Below are positions 1 through 10,419 of a stretch of DNA of 64,000 bases, piece after piece. This DNA comes from Sphingomonas xinjiangensis (GTDB lineage: Bacteria; Pseudomonadota; Alphaproteobacteria; Sphingomonadales; Sphingomonadaceae). The translations under genes and the position numbers were made by a program. Below the pieces are notes generated by a model, which worked only from the letters and a program-made list of their open reading frames with translations, was not told the origin of the DNA and ran no database searches. Every line of letters starts with the position of its first letter. The stretch's first letter is position 1. The stretch is from positions 1 through 64,000 of the forward strand of contig NZ_JACIJF010000012.1 of the NCBI RefSeq assembly GCF_014199255.1. Direction: 5' to 3'.

Positions 1-334
1 CATCATCGCGTCCTCCTGATGCAGGACGCCAATGATTCAGACTTTCACCGCCTTGGGAATCTCCTTCGTGAGTCAACCTCAACGCAAGCTGGTATCAGAC
101 GCAGACTACCGATTACTTCACAACTTTGAAGCCATTCTGGCAGCGGTGAGAGCAAAGGGCCGTGCAGCTTCTCGAAGTTGCGCGGCTCGCCACCTGTTAG
201 ACGTTGCTGGTGGGCGCCCCAAGTAGGTCGTGCGCATACTGCCGCGAGCAGTTTCCTCGCTATAACGTTCAGCTCCTTTGGCGCCGTACCTGTCTCGAGT
301 GAGTCGAGTTAACACAAAGGTCAGAGCGGCTAGG
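1..334. other. Window edge, no firm gene
   Basis: Frame 1 is open from base 1 to a stop at about 127-129 and could be the last 40 or so codons of a gene that starts before the window, but the translated peptide is not recognisable. An ORF at 32-226 overlaps it in another frame and also has no recognisable family. The stretch ends at the IS481-type element. Confidence 0.3.
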
Positions 335-1304
335 TGTTCAGTCCCGGCATCTGGTGGATCGGGTCAAGGATGAACCGGTCTGGCTCTGACGTCCAGATCT
401 TGGCGATGTATTCGTAGGGTGTGAGGCCGCTGAGCGTCTTGAGCCGGCGAGCGAAATTGTAGGCTGCCATGAAGTCAGCGAGGTGCGTCCGCAGCTGGTC
501 GTGGCTTTCGTAGTGGAAGCGTTTGACGGTCGCCTCTTTGATCGTCCGGTTCATCCGCTCGACCTGGCCGTTCGTCCACGGATGGTTCGGTTTGGTGAGC
601 CGGTGCTCGATGTCGTTTGCCTCGCAGATCATGTCGAAGCGCACTTGGCGCGACCAGGCGGTGTTCCGATTGCGAGGCTGCTCGGCGAACTGGATGCCAT
701 TGTCCGTCAGGATGGTGTGGATGCGGTAGGGTACGGCTTTCAGCAGGTGTTCGAGAAACTCCCATGCTGTCCGGCGATCAGCCTTGTCGACCAGCTGGGT
801 GACCGCGAACTTGCTGGTGCGATCGATGCCGACGAACAGGTACAGTTTGCCTTCGGCGGTCTGCACCTCAGCGATGTCCATGTGGAAGAAGCCGATGGGA
901 TAGCGCTTGAAGCGCTGCCGCTTTGGCCTGTCGCCTTCGACATCTGGCAGCCGGGAGATGCCGTGCCGCTGAAGGCATCGGTGCAGCGCTGACCGGGTCA
1001 GGTGCGGGATCGACGGTTGCAGGGCGTAGAGGCAGTCGTCGAGCGCCAGCAGGGTATGACGGCGGAACGCGACAACCATCGCCTCTTCGGCCTCGCTCAA
1101 TGTCGTGGAATGAGGGGCCTTCGGCCCGGTCTTCAGATCCTCGACCGTGGCCCTCTTGCGCCACTTGGCTACCGTCTTGGGATTGATCCCCAACTCACGG
1201 CTCAGCGTCGCGAGCGAAGCCTGCGATCGCTGTATTGCTGCTCGGACGGCGTGCGTAGTCGTGGCGCACCCATGACGTACCTGTCCCATACGGCTTCCTT
1301 CCAT
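330..1304 (-). CDS. IS481-family transposase (DDE)
   Basis: This 324-residue protein cuts and joins the ends of its own element. An N-terminal helix-turn-helix of the Sin/Hin-like type lies at about residues 27-52, followed by an rve-type catalytic core at about 130-300. The likely catalytic triad is D143 (in FHMDIAEV), D201 (in LTDNG) and E249 (in NGQVERMN). Length is typical of the family and there is no frameshift. The stop codon TAG overlaps the CTAG of the target site just outside the left end, so the host sequence supplies the stop. A second in-frame ATG at 1289 is an alternative start. Confidence 0.92.
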   Translation of the reverse strand: MEGSRMGQVRHGCATTTHAVRAAIQRSQASLATLSRELGINPKTVAKWRKRATVEDLKTGPKAPHSTTLSEAEEAMVVAFRRHTLLALDDCLYALQPSIPHLTRSALHRCLQRHGISRLPDVEGDRPKRQRFKRYPIGFFHMDIAEVQTAEGKLYLFVGIDRTSKFAVTQLVDKADRRTAWEFLEHLLKAVPYRIHTILTDNGIQFAEQPRNRNTAWSRQVRFDMICEANDIEHRLTKPNHPWTNGQVERMNRTIKEATVKRFHYESHDQLRTHLADFMAAYNFARRLKTLSGLTPYEYIAKIWTSEPDRFILDPIHQMPGLNT

Positions 1305-1345
1305 TCCAACGAAAGGATCGCACCATCAAACCGTGGGATCAAACA
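335..1345 (-). mobile_element. IS481-family insertion sequence
   Basis: The element is about 1.01 kb and carries one intact transposase gene on the minus strand. Its ends read TGTTCAGTCCC on the left and, on the opposite strand, TGTTTGATCCC on the right, an imperfect inverted repeat that continues with weaker matches. The flanks are GCTAGG (329-334) and CCTAGG (1346-1351), matching in five of six bases. Several IS481-family elements are known to prefer NCTAGN targets and to duplicate them, so these flanks probably mark the target site. It is the only mobile element in the window that looks whole. Confidence 0.8.
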
Positions 1346-2299
1346 CCTAGGCTCCAGAGGCAAGACGATTACGAGATGTATGGCACGAGGCGCACCGGTC
1401 TTGGCCGGCGAGTTAAACGAGGATCAGCTACAGGAGCATGTCCCGATTTGAGGGCACTACGTCATGCTTGAGGCCGACGAAAGAAACTTTTCCCGCGCTT
1501 CAGCGAAACTTCTCAGAGACGGCTTGAGAATGGCTTGTAGATGCCGGGTCGACAATGGAGGTGCCCCTACGGAAATGTCGATTTTGTACAATCCGCGTCC
1601 TGTGTTTTCATCTATCTGGACCTGGCGACCCGAGGACCTCTGCGCGAAGTGCAGCGGCCCTACTCCTTGGCCCGGTCAAACCACCCCCCGGTGACCGGGC
1701 CATTTCCTTTGTGGCTTCGTAACTACGGCAGCTAAGGCGCAAGCGCGCGCTTCCAGCGCGAAGCTATAGGTTCACCTTTGCCGCTCGTCCGCACAGCGTT
1801 ACCCTGTGCAGCTTGTTCCATCCGCCGATTTAGCGCTATTGAGGGTCGAAACGGTATGCTGATGCCCCAGACTGACTCGCTGTTGTAAGCGCCGGGCTAG
1901 CCGGAGAAACAGTACAGCTTGGAACTTGACGCCGCAGGTTTGCTCGGAATCTGCACGTTGCTGGGACGGTGCATCCACGCAAGCTTGCAAGCGTAGAAGC
2001 CGAGACGCAGCCACTCCTCCAACCGGCGACATTGACGATAGCTTTCAAGTTTTAGAAGCAGCAAGTAGGCATTCCGGATTTGCATCAACCTTAGGTACTT
2101 TGCGCGTCCTCTCACGACCCGGCAGTTTCATCACCGCAAACTGCCTTGGCCGGATGCGCCGCTCAATCATCAGTCCGAATGCTATGTTCAGAAGCATGGA
2201 AGCTTCAAGCAAGGAGCATCCACTGCTTCCCTCCCGATAGCGACCAGGGCCTCCTTGGACAGCGATAGATATCCAGATCAGCCAACAGCTCAGTAACCC
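1346..2299. other. No gene recognised
   Basis: Only short overlapping ORFs occur here, on both strands, and none has a recognisable family or a convincing ribosome binding site. The stretch separates the IS481 element from the tetR-type gene. Confidence 0.4.
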
Positions 2300-3022
2300 C
2301 TACACTGCCCCGGAGCACTCCTCGGACTCTGAAGGGAAAGGTGCGGGAAGTGGACGCTGACCCGAAGAGAACGTCTTCTCTGTGAGTGCGGAAAGCACCT
2401 GCCAACGAACCTCAAACGCCGCCTCTATATCCGGTCCAGATAGACGCCCAAGCATTGCTCGCCGCACGAGCCCTTGAAGCATATCGACCGCAACCTCGCT
2501 CAGATGTTTCGGGTAAAAGGGGTCTCCGGCTCGCACTAGGTAGCCGTTCTCAAGCGGCTTCCGGACGAAATCCTCTGCACGCGCAGCGCAGCATATCAAA
2601 AGATTTTTAACCTCTTCTACTCCAACTGCTTCAACTTCCACCCTCTTGTAAAGATTTGAGCTCAAACGTCTTATCTCGCCATGAACATAGCCAAGTAGCA
2701 ACCGCCGTGCTCCTTCGGGGGATTCGGTGATTTCGTTCTTGAGTGACGTTTCATGCGAGTCATCAACGTCTTTCAACAGAACGGCCTTCAGCAGAGCCAG
2801 CTTACTCGGATGCCTCCGATATACGGTGTGCTTGGAGACCCCGAGTTGAGTGGACACTTCCTCCATCGAGGTTCTTCCGACGCCTTTTTCGGAAAAGCTT
2901 CTTTTTCCGAACTCTAAAATAGCTGAGTCCAAGGCGGCTTGGCGTTCTGGAGTGGGTCCGCCACGGGTACCACGGTGGTTGCTAATCATTGGCTCAGGAA
3001 AACCCGCACTGTCTACACTCAC
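2300..3022 (-). CDS. TetR/AcrR-family transcriptional regulator
   Basis: A 240-residue one-component regulator: a DNA-binding N-terminal helix-turn-helix and a C-terminal ligand-binding and dimerisation domain. The HTH lies at about residues 50-75 and reads TSMEEVSTQLGVSKHTVYRR, with the usual following KLALLKAV helix. The rest is helical and not conserved enough to suggest a ligand. The proposed start is a GTG; an in-frame ATG 33 bases downstream (first base 2989) is possible. TetR regulators often control a divergent neighbour, but no clear gene starts to its right, so the target may have been lost or lies elsewhere. Confidence 0.85.
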   Translation of the reverse strand: MSVDSAGFPEPMISNHRGTRGGPTPERQAALDSAILEFGKRSFSEKGVGRTSMEEVSTQLGVSKHTVYRRHPSKLALLKAVLLKDVDDSHETSLKNEITESPEGARRLLLGYVHGEIRRLSSNLYKRVEVEAVGVEEVKNLLICCAARAEDFVRKPLENGYLVRAGDPFYPKHLSEVAVDMLQGLVRRAMLGRLSGPDIEAAFEVRWQVLSALTEKTFSSGQRPLPAPFPSESEECSGAV

Positions 3023-3849
3023 TTACCTCAGTGGCTCGCTTCGATTCTGGGGCAAGTCAATGATCACAAACTGCGGCTAGGCGGGTTGCGTGTCAGGCGA
3101 ACGGTCTCTGATGCCGCTTTAGGCTCGTAGCTCGTTGCCTATGGCAAAAAAATTGCTTTATTCATCAGCCGGGGCCGCTCGACGCGTTACTGACCCTCCA
3201 TTCCGCGCCTTCTCTATAACTGCTATGAGCACGCAGTTAGGAGCGGCGCGACCCACCCGAGGACCCTGACCCGGGGGAATGTCGGCGCGAGTAGCATCTC
3301 GCGATAAACCAGGGGCATGCCGGTTCAGCTGTTGTACGCGATCACCGCTGCAGAAGCTGGCGCGATCAAGATAAGTTCATCGACAGCACCGTCGCCCATG
3401 CGCACGAGGACGCCGCGACGGCATCTGAGAAGTGCAGATGGTCTTTGATCTTGCGCCCGAGGGGACTTACAATTGGTTTTCGTGCCCTCGCCCAGTGGCG
3501 GAACACCGCGGAGAAGTTCGCCCAATAAGCCGCTACGTGCGTCGATAGTCGTAAGCTCAGCTGGTTCACGCCTCCGCAAATTAGTTCGGACTGAGGCATC
3601 AGACTAAGCGATCGCCTTAGAGCGATAGGCGCTTGTTGCGACTCCCCGCAAACTGAAGCACCAGTGGGTCGAACCCGGCACCACAAGCGCCGTTTGCCTT
3701 CATCCGTGCGGCCCAGCGCGCGCCTGAACGCTTTCAAGGCGCATTCAGCACCCTGACGCTTCGTGCAGTCAGCTCTTGCTTTCGAAGTATTACATCTCAG
3801 CACCTAATTTTCGCGAACATCAGTCCCGTGCATAGCGTGCTTGCCTCGC
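3023..3849. other. No gene recognised
   Basis: Short ORFs only. Just upstream of the tetR-type gene there is an AT-rich patch with a run of A/T near 3147-3160 that could hold its promoter. No family was recognised in the ORF at 3366-3803 on the minus strand. Confidence 0.35.
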
Positions 3850-4131
3850 TCAGCGCATTCCAAAAACTCTTGAGATGAAGGATGCCAAGAAGCCTTGGGC
3901 CAAAACCGCGCGAGGCCTGAAATGCCTCAATTGAAGATGACTGTCGTTACGCCAGGTCCACATTCGCATCTTGTCGTAGCGGCGCCAATCGGAACAACCG
4001 CGCCTTCTTCCATAGACATAAGGACCTCCTTCGTGCCACTCCTCGAGTCTCACCCGCCTCTTCTTGCCGCCACGCTCCAAGTAACTGAACTCAAGTGGCA
4101 GCTTCAGGTCCATACTTGGCTCGGGTTTCAC
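3850..4131 (-). CDS. Small WYL-like protein (hypothetical)
   Basis: This ORF encodes up to 93 residues. The first half has the pattern of a WYL-type beta-fold: LEFSYLERGGKKRRVR, then a YVYGRRR strand, then WRRYDKMRM. In WYL proteins similar strands sense ligands or nucleic acid next to a helix-turn-helix, which is missing here. The start may be the GTG at 4131 or the ATG at 4113. The upstream sequence looks protein-like in another frame, so it could also be the tail of a larger, frameshifted gene. The WYL assignment is by eye. Confidence 0.4.
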   Translation of the reverse strand: MKPEPSMDLKLPLEFSYLERGGKKRRVRLEEWHEGGPYVYGRRRGCSDWRRYDKMRMWTWRNDSHLQLRHFRPRAVLAQGFLASFISRVFGMR

Positions 4132-7100
4132 GGAAGGCTGCTCCAGCTGCGCATGAAGGTTTGAAGAGCGGCCGTGTATGCGTTACCCGGGTCAATCGCG
4201 CAAACGCTTCGACGCCGAGGCGTGCTAAGGCTGAGGCCTATGGCATGGTCTGAATGAGCCCGTCCGCATTGCGAATTGCTCGACAATGTTCACAGATCCC
4301 AGGCGCGTTAACTCAGCGTTCTCGCCGGGACACCGGCGAGGTGAGTGGCCGAGCTTTCCCATCACCATCAACAAGGCGGAGTACTGCGCGCTCCAGGATA
4401 TCGGCCACGTCCAGATCTCTTACTTCGTCGTTGGATTATAGTCTCGGACCCTCCTCAGCAAGCTCGGCCTTTCGGCAGGGCTGTCGCCTCCCCAAAGAAC
4501 CTGAGGTTGGCAGAAGGGCCAGCTCTTGGCGTTCTCGCGAGCGACGATAAGCCTGGAGGTTTCCGCGGTCTTGTCACTCACGATCTCCGCCGCCGAGGAG
4601 AGGTAGCCCAAAGCGGACGCCGCGAGCTTCACCTCCTGATGCAGCTTGTCGCTGGAAGGCACCAACAGCAGTCCTCCAACTTGCCAGAATCAGGATCGTC
4701 GAGCGGACGGTCTTGAGCAGTTGCGCGAGCGACGCCACGCACAGCTTAAAGGGACGCCGAATAGGGGCAATCGGTAGGGCGTCACCGCCGAGCTCGACGC
4801 GACTTCAAAGTCACAAGGTAAACCTTTTTGCGCCGAGTCCGTACCGGGCAGGATAGCGTCCTTCACTTAGCAAGCGATGCCTGCCGCTGCCATCTCAGCC
4901 AGCGTGTTAGAGCAGGATCTGCTCCGCGACGCCGATGGCCCATTTCGTGCAAGGGGCGTCTCCTCGACATTGAGCAAGTAAGCTGGATTCGCAGCGGCAT
5001 CCCTTTAGATTGGCGTAGGGTTCCCATCCATGTTTGATGCGTTCAACCATGATGCGGCCGCCCTTAGAGGCGTTGCATGCCTCCCCTTTCCCGATCCTGG
5101 CGTTTCTGCTTGTCGCCTGCCCCTTGCGAGCGGCATTGCGGGCACGAATCTCGCGTTCTCGGTCGATCCGTTTTCTTGTTGAGGGAATTGGGCGGCGCGG
5201 CAGAGCGGGCGCAGCTTTTGAGCGATGGCCGTCATCAGCTTCCCAGCATCCGACCCGTGTCGCACGCGCCCGCTTTTTCTTGCGTTCGAGCCTACCTCTT
5301 GCCTTGCCGACTCCCTCCATGGCTTCGCCGCTCGACTTGCTTCATTGTGAAGCAACCGCCTAACATCTTCCATCGCAGCAATGTGACTGAGTCACACTGG
5401 AGCGAGCTCACCTTCATATGGCGGCCAAGGCTTTTTCAAGCTGAAGCGCTTCCGCTGCATTGCCATCCGCAACGATGTGCTTCCGTCTGACTTCCTACAT
5501 GATGCTCGCCAGTCAATGGGGTGTGGGCTCCGGCCACCTCGTCAGTGACGCGAGATGCAATCGCTACTCATTCGTACCATATTTGCGAATGCGTAGCAGT
5601 TGTCGGTTTCCGTCGCTCCTTCACAACAAGGAGCGAACGTCTTCGGAACGGTTTCACGCCACCCGTGGCAGGAGGCCTGAGGACCTGACCTTTGCTGACA
5701 TTCCCCCCCGCCGCGCGCTGCGGGGCTACAAGAGCATGGCTCAGCCATTCAAAAGATCGCACTTGAATGACCAAAGCGGATTAGCAGCTAGGCTCCTCGC
5801 TTGAGTTCCCCAGGAACACGAACTTGCTTCAGGGCGGCTTTGGTCAGACCCGCCACCGCCGCCGGTCAGCTATCAGGCGAGCTGCGGCTCCAGCACATTA
5901 TAACGCCCGTTCTCACGCCGAAGGATATCCTTGGGCTTGCTTCCGGATATCGCGACGACATCCGCAAGCTTTCCTCTGGCATTGATTTTGCCTGACCGGT
6001 CGGGCCTGCATCATTCAAACTCCTGGCAGGCGGGCAGCTGACAGGGTCATCGGGCAATTCACGCTACCCCACGGCTGCCTTCAGCAGTTTTCAGTAAGCT
6101 GCTGCAGATGCTCTGGCGGAATCACCTCAGCGATATCTGCGCCGCTAAGTGGGTCGGCGTTTTAGCGTGATCTCTGACCGGCTGGAGCTTGTACTTGAAA
6201 GCCTGCGCAGCGTTGATCTGCCCAAGGCACTTGGTAACCACGGATGGTGCCTTCCGACTCTAGATGTCGCTTCGATGCCGATCCACAGGGCTCTTCCCGA
6301 GTGGTTTCACCGCCTACCGAACAGACTACCCGTTCGCGGATAGGTGTTTTCCAAGAGTGCGTACGCTTTCGCCAGCAAAGCTTGTACCGGTCGTCGTCAT
6401 GTCGCTGCTTCGCTCCCAGACTTACTTGAGCGCAGCGCCAAGCCCGGCAGATCGACCGTCGGAAACTCACGTTGGCGCGCCCATTGCGCAGACGCTAGTG
6501 CACAGGGTTCCAATCGAACCTGCAGCAGCGCTATGGTCGCGGCTGCGGACGACCGCATTTTCGCCTGGATCAGGATCGACAACCTGGTGAATTGGAACGG
6601 CTGCATAGAACCACAAAGCTGGCTGTTGGTGCTTCGTGATCATCCCGAGCCACACCCCTCTCCTGCCCAGTTTTAATGATGCGGTTTGCGCAAGCTTCAT
6701 CTGGTTCAACCCCGCTTCCGAAGCTGCCAAAGATGTGGGGCTGACGATCGCCAATGGGGTACGCTTTGTGCGTCTGCGGGACGTCCACGCTCAGGAAATT
6801 TAGCAGAATTGCGGACGCACTAAGAGGTAACCGGACCATGCCCAATTCCGCAACGTCGCGCATCGGAGCTGGATGTTGATGTTCTGCAAGCAGGCCGGCA
6901 TGATCGAGACCTTGCAGACGACAGCTAGACTAGATTGCCAGCTTGCATTTACCCTGCCGTGAATGCCTTCAGCCATGCTGTAAATGAACTAGTCCGTTGA
7001 GTCTCTGCGAACTGACGACGTAGTTGATCGAGAACGGCAGCACTTCGTTGTGGCGCATCTGACGACATCATCTATCCCCCTATCGCGATTCCCTGCTCGC

Positions 7101-7911
7101 CTGTGCACTGGACTAGGCCGGCTGCAAACGTCGCGCACTTGCGGTGATGCCCCTTCCGTCAAATTACCGGGTGTTCCAGCGATCTGATCACGCGGCTTTG
7201 GGATTCGCACTCGACAGATGTGAGGTCACGCATGCTCGCAGCTCCACTGCTTCAGGCGCATCAGTCGAGCGGAAGACCAATTACAAGTATGTCTGCCAAG
7301 CGCACACACGCATGAGCCGAAGCAACGGTTGTCGCTTCAGACTGCTCTTCGTCACAGCGGGGGGTAGAAAGTCAGCGGCGGAGGCTGCTGATAGAGTTCC
7401 TGGGACGCTGCTGCGTTCAGGCAGCGCAAATGGAGAGCTCGTCTGCTGCGCCGGCAGAGTGTCTCATAGCGTCATGCTTTCCGGCGAGGACGGTGGCGCG
7501 CATCGCTGCTCCGGATCAAGCTAGCGGCGCAATGCGCATGTCTATTAGGAGAACTAGCTTCACCCAACCCATCAGAACTTGAGCGCACACACTAGCAGCT
7601 CAAATTGCGACGAACTGCATGCTCTGCACCCGGGTCTCAGTGGCCAGCGCGTTCCTCCACGCCGTGGTTGCATTCGCCCGACCGGTCTGCTCGAAGCGTC
7701 TGCGCAGGTCGTCCAACAAAGCCGCGCTGCGGCGCTGCTCACTCGTTTGCATTGGTGCGTCCCTTTGTGCCACGTCGTTACGTTGGCGTTGACACTCCTG
7801 TAGGTAAGCCTAGTTAAAAAACAGTTGCAAAGACGCGCAACCCTTTTGAGAGGTTGTGACCCCCTATGTCAGAGAGGCGCGGGAGTTCAGAACCATTGAC
7901 GCGGTTTTTGA
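4132..7911. other. Long gene desert
   Basis: About 3.8 kb without a recognisable gene, RNA or repeat. ORFs are short, overlap on both strands and have no convincing ribosome binding sites, as expected by chance in GC-rich DNA. One stretch on the minus strand, 4420-4665, reads somewhat protein-like but matches nothing known to me. The region lies directly next to transposase remnants and may be old, decayed mobile or plasmid DNA. Confidence 0.4.
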
Positions 7912-8215
7912 TCAACCTGCATCGTGACCGCAATTTGGCGACAGGTTTGCGCGCTTGGTGGGCGAGTAGAGGTCGAGCATGCGTCCGACGGCGTTCCAGA
8001 GGCTGAGATGGTGCGCTCGGCGGCTTCATGCGCAGATGCGCCTTCAGCTTGGAGAAGGCCTGCTCGGCTCGGCCGAGGCCTGGGCTTTAGCGCGGGAGGA
8101 AAAGGTAGCTGGCTCCGGCCGCCTCGATCATCTCGCGCACGACGGGCGTCTCGTGGCACTTCGCACCAGAGGTGGGAGGACGACAGGAGCCCTGCAAGCG
8201 CAGGACATGTATTCG
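7912..8215 (-). pseudogene. IS630-family transposase remnant (C-terminus)
   Basis: Only the last quarter of an IS630-type transposase remains. Read on the minus strand it shows EMIEAAGASYLFLP, then a broken version of the SPDLNPIEQ segment containing an in-frame stop, then EQAFSKLKAHLR, and after a one-base shift LWNAVGRMLDLYSPTKRAN with the terminal NCGHDAG and stop. The N-terminal HTH and first catalytic aspartates are missing. It lies tail to tail with the neighbouring IS110 remnant, so one element probably inserted in or beside the other before both decayed. Confidence 0.75.
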
Positions 8216-8409
8216 CTCCGGAAGCGGGATGACCAGCGCTCCCCCTGTCCGAGCGAAGCGCGCCTTGTTTCAGGCGGTGCAGCTGGTCCGATCTTTCGGG
8301 CGCCCTCGCGATCGGGGCGGCTGCCGTTACGAACCTCACGCGATCTTCGTCCCCGTGAGGACCTCTTCCTGCCGAAGCAGAACCGTGAAAGCTCCTGTTT
8401 GAGACCGTG

Positions 8410-9358
8410 TCAGGCCACCGCGATGCCGGGTTCGCTCCCCCCAGCGGAAGTCGGTGCTGTCCATCCACATGCGATGCGGGACGACGGCCAGGCGACGTGC
8501 GACGGCGACGATGGCGCGTCACATGCCCCGTCGCTGTGCCACCTTCATTCCCCAGGCTTTGAGCCACGACCAATGACGGCTCTGGGCCAGCAGGACCTGC
8601 GCCGCTTCGTACAGCATCGTTCGCAGCATGATGTCGCCGGACTTGGAGCTGCAGCCATCATAGTCGAGCTCGCCCGACTGATGCTGCCGCGGGGGTCAAG
8701 CCGACATGCGCACCGACGGCCCTGAAATGGACGAAGCGCTGGGGCTGGTCGATTGAGGCGCGATAGGTGAGCGCAACCACCGGGCCACGCCGGGTGCGGT
8801 CATCAACCGCTGGCACACTGATCGTGCCGGACCGTGTCGAGCAGCTTCTTTTGAAGCGTGGCCAGCTGCTGGCGCATCACACGCCCCACCGTCAGCAACG
8901 GCTCGACGATCGCAGCAAGTCGCGGAAAACCCTCGACCAGGTGACGGACACGGGCCTCATAGCCGGCCGTGCTGACGACACCGACCTTGAGGCCGAAGTT
9001 GCGCAGAGTGCCGCGCATGTCGAACTCGATGTCGATCAGCTTGCGCTGGACGAGCTTGCGGCTGGTCAACAGCATCCGCTGCTCCTGTGCCGCCAGTGGC
9101 TTCACATGCACAGTGTCTCGACGCAGATCACCGGAAGCCTGCCTCGTTCAGACCATTCACCAGCCACTGAGACAGCGGTCCAGCCTCGATCCCGAACCTC
9201 GCATAGTCACCGCCGATCGAGGTCAGCAGCACGGCTTTGTCATCCGGCTCCGTCGGCACCGTGCGCTCGCACAGCACCTTGCCGGCATCGTCCACTACGC
9301 AAGCCGACATCTCCTTCAGCGAGACGTCCAGACCTGCGAACTGCGCCATCGCTCTCAC
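8410..9358 (-). pseudogene. IS110-family transposase, decayed
   Basis: This is most of a DEDD-type IS110 transposase in several frames. The N-terminus reads FAGLDVSLKEMSACVVDDAG and goes to GLNEAGF; then after a frameshift comes LPVICVET. About 35 residues are missing at that point, including the conserved NKTDRNDA segment with a catalytic aspartate. The next frame continues VHVKPLAAQEQRMLL and LRNFGLKVGVV, and later frames give the GLTPRQHQSGELD and MLYEAAQVLL segments and the C-terminal MWMDSTDFRWG. With several frameshifts and a lost catalytic residue it cannot be active. Confidence 0.85.
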
Positions 9359-9631
9359 TCCTTCCCTCGATGCAAGAGGTTAGGTTCGACCCCGTTCCAG
9401 GCATCGTACGTGAAGGGGCTGCATTCCATCTGCCTTCGAAACGCAGCCGCCGCGATACCCCATCTTTGGAGGAACATTCTAGCGCTCTGCAAAGGCAGAT
9501 TTTGGCGCTCTGCTGCCACCGTTCAAGCCAAAAAGGTGGCTGCAGCCTTGCTCCTAGCGAGAAAACCATTTGTTAGTAGGTTGATGTGCAACGACGCTGT
9601 TCGCTTCAGGTCTTGGGAGAGGAAAACCGTG

Positions 9632-9808
9632 ATGGATGAAGATCAAGACCTTAGCGCGGATCAGCTAACTGAACTTCACTTCCTCGCTGCGCTCACGGAC
9701 GAGCTAATGCGCGTTCTCTGGCAATCCGGCGCTTTAAGCCGCGCACAACTGAACGAGATCGAGGAAGCAGCCGCGAAGCGTGTCGGCAGTGTTCCACGCC
9801 CTTGGTAA
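9632..9808 (+). CDS. Small acidic hypothetical protein
   Basis: A 58-residue ORF starting at ATG with a GAGAGGA ribosome binding site nine bases upstream. The product is acidic and mostly helical (residues 8-40 read as two amphipathic helices, with LTDELMRVLWQSGALSRAQLNEIEE). No family is recognised. It starts just after the IS110 remnant and may be part of a two-gene unit with the next small ORF, which begins about 100 bases further on. Confidence 0.55.
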   Translation: MDEDQDLSADQLTELHFLAALTDELMRVLWQSGALSRAQLNEIEEAAAKRVGSVPRPW

Positions 9809-9910
9809 GGCGCTGGAGCTTTAAGAGGGCGTTAACTTGGACAACGAATAACTCGTCCATGCACCGATTGCGGAGCTTTCTGCCCGCACCCGTTCAGGAG
9901 GCGACGAGCG

Positions 9911-10135
9911 TTGTTTCTACCATCGAGACAAGAGTTTCTGCTAGTTATCGCTAAACAGATCAAAGACGAACAAGGTTCGCGCAGCCTATACTATATCGCG
10001 GAACACCTAGGTGCCGCTGTGTTGAAGAAGAACGAGACAGAAATTGCCTTCTGGAAGGCCATCGCTCTGCACCATCATACCATGCAGGAACAGCCAAGGC
10101 GCCATGAAAAAGTCGGCACTCATTGCCATAGCTAA
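9911..10135 (+). CDS. Small hypothetical protein, TTG start
   Basis: A 74-residue ORF. The start is TTG, chosen because an AGGAGG ribosome binding site lies nine to ten bases upstream. The product begins MFLPSRQEFLLVIAKQIKDE and appears helical, with a His-rich patch HHHTM near residue 54. No known family is recognised. It has the same direction as the small ORF at 9632. Confidence 0.5.
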   Translation: MFLPSRQEFLLVIAKQIKDEQGSRSLYYIAEHLGAAVLKKNETEIAFWKAIALHHHTMQEQPRRHEKVGTHCHS

Positions 10136-10419
10136 AAGGTGACGGGGGGCAGCGAGGGCGGCCGATGGAATGGAAACGGTTGGACAATCGGCCGCTGCCT
10201 GATTTCCACCTTATCAAGCGATCGGGTTGTTGCCGGCCCGAACTGAGACCTTCCGCGCAGGTAAGCCAAATATGGACCGATGGCAGGTTCTGGGAAGCGC
10301 GCGCGCAGACCTAAACGGCAGCTACTGGCGCCCAGCTGGCGCCTGAGCTCTGATTTAGATTCAGGCGCTGATCGCGCCGAAGGGTACCGGCGCAACAACT
10401 AAGCTTAGTCCTTTCGAAC

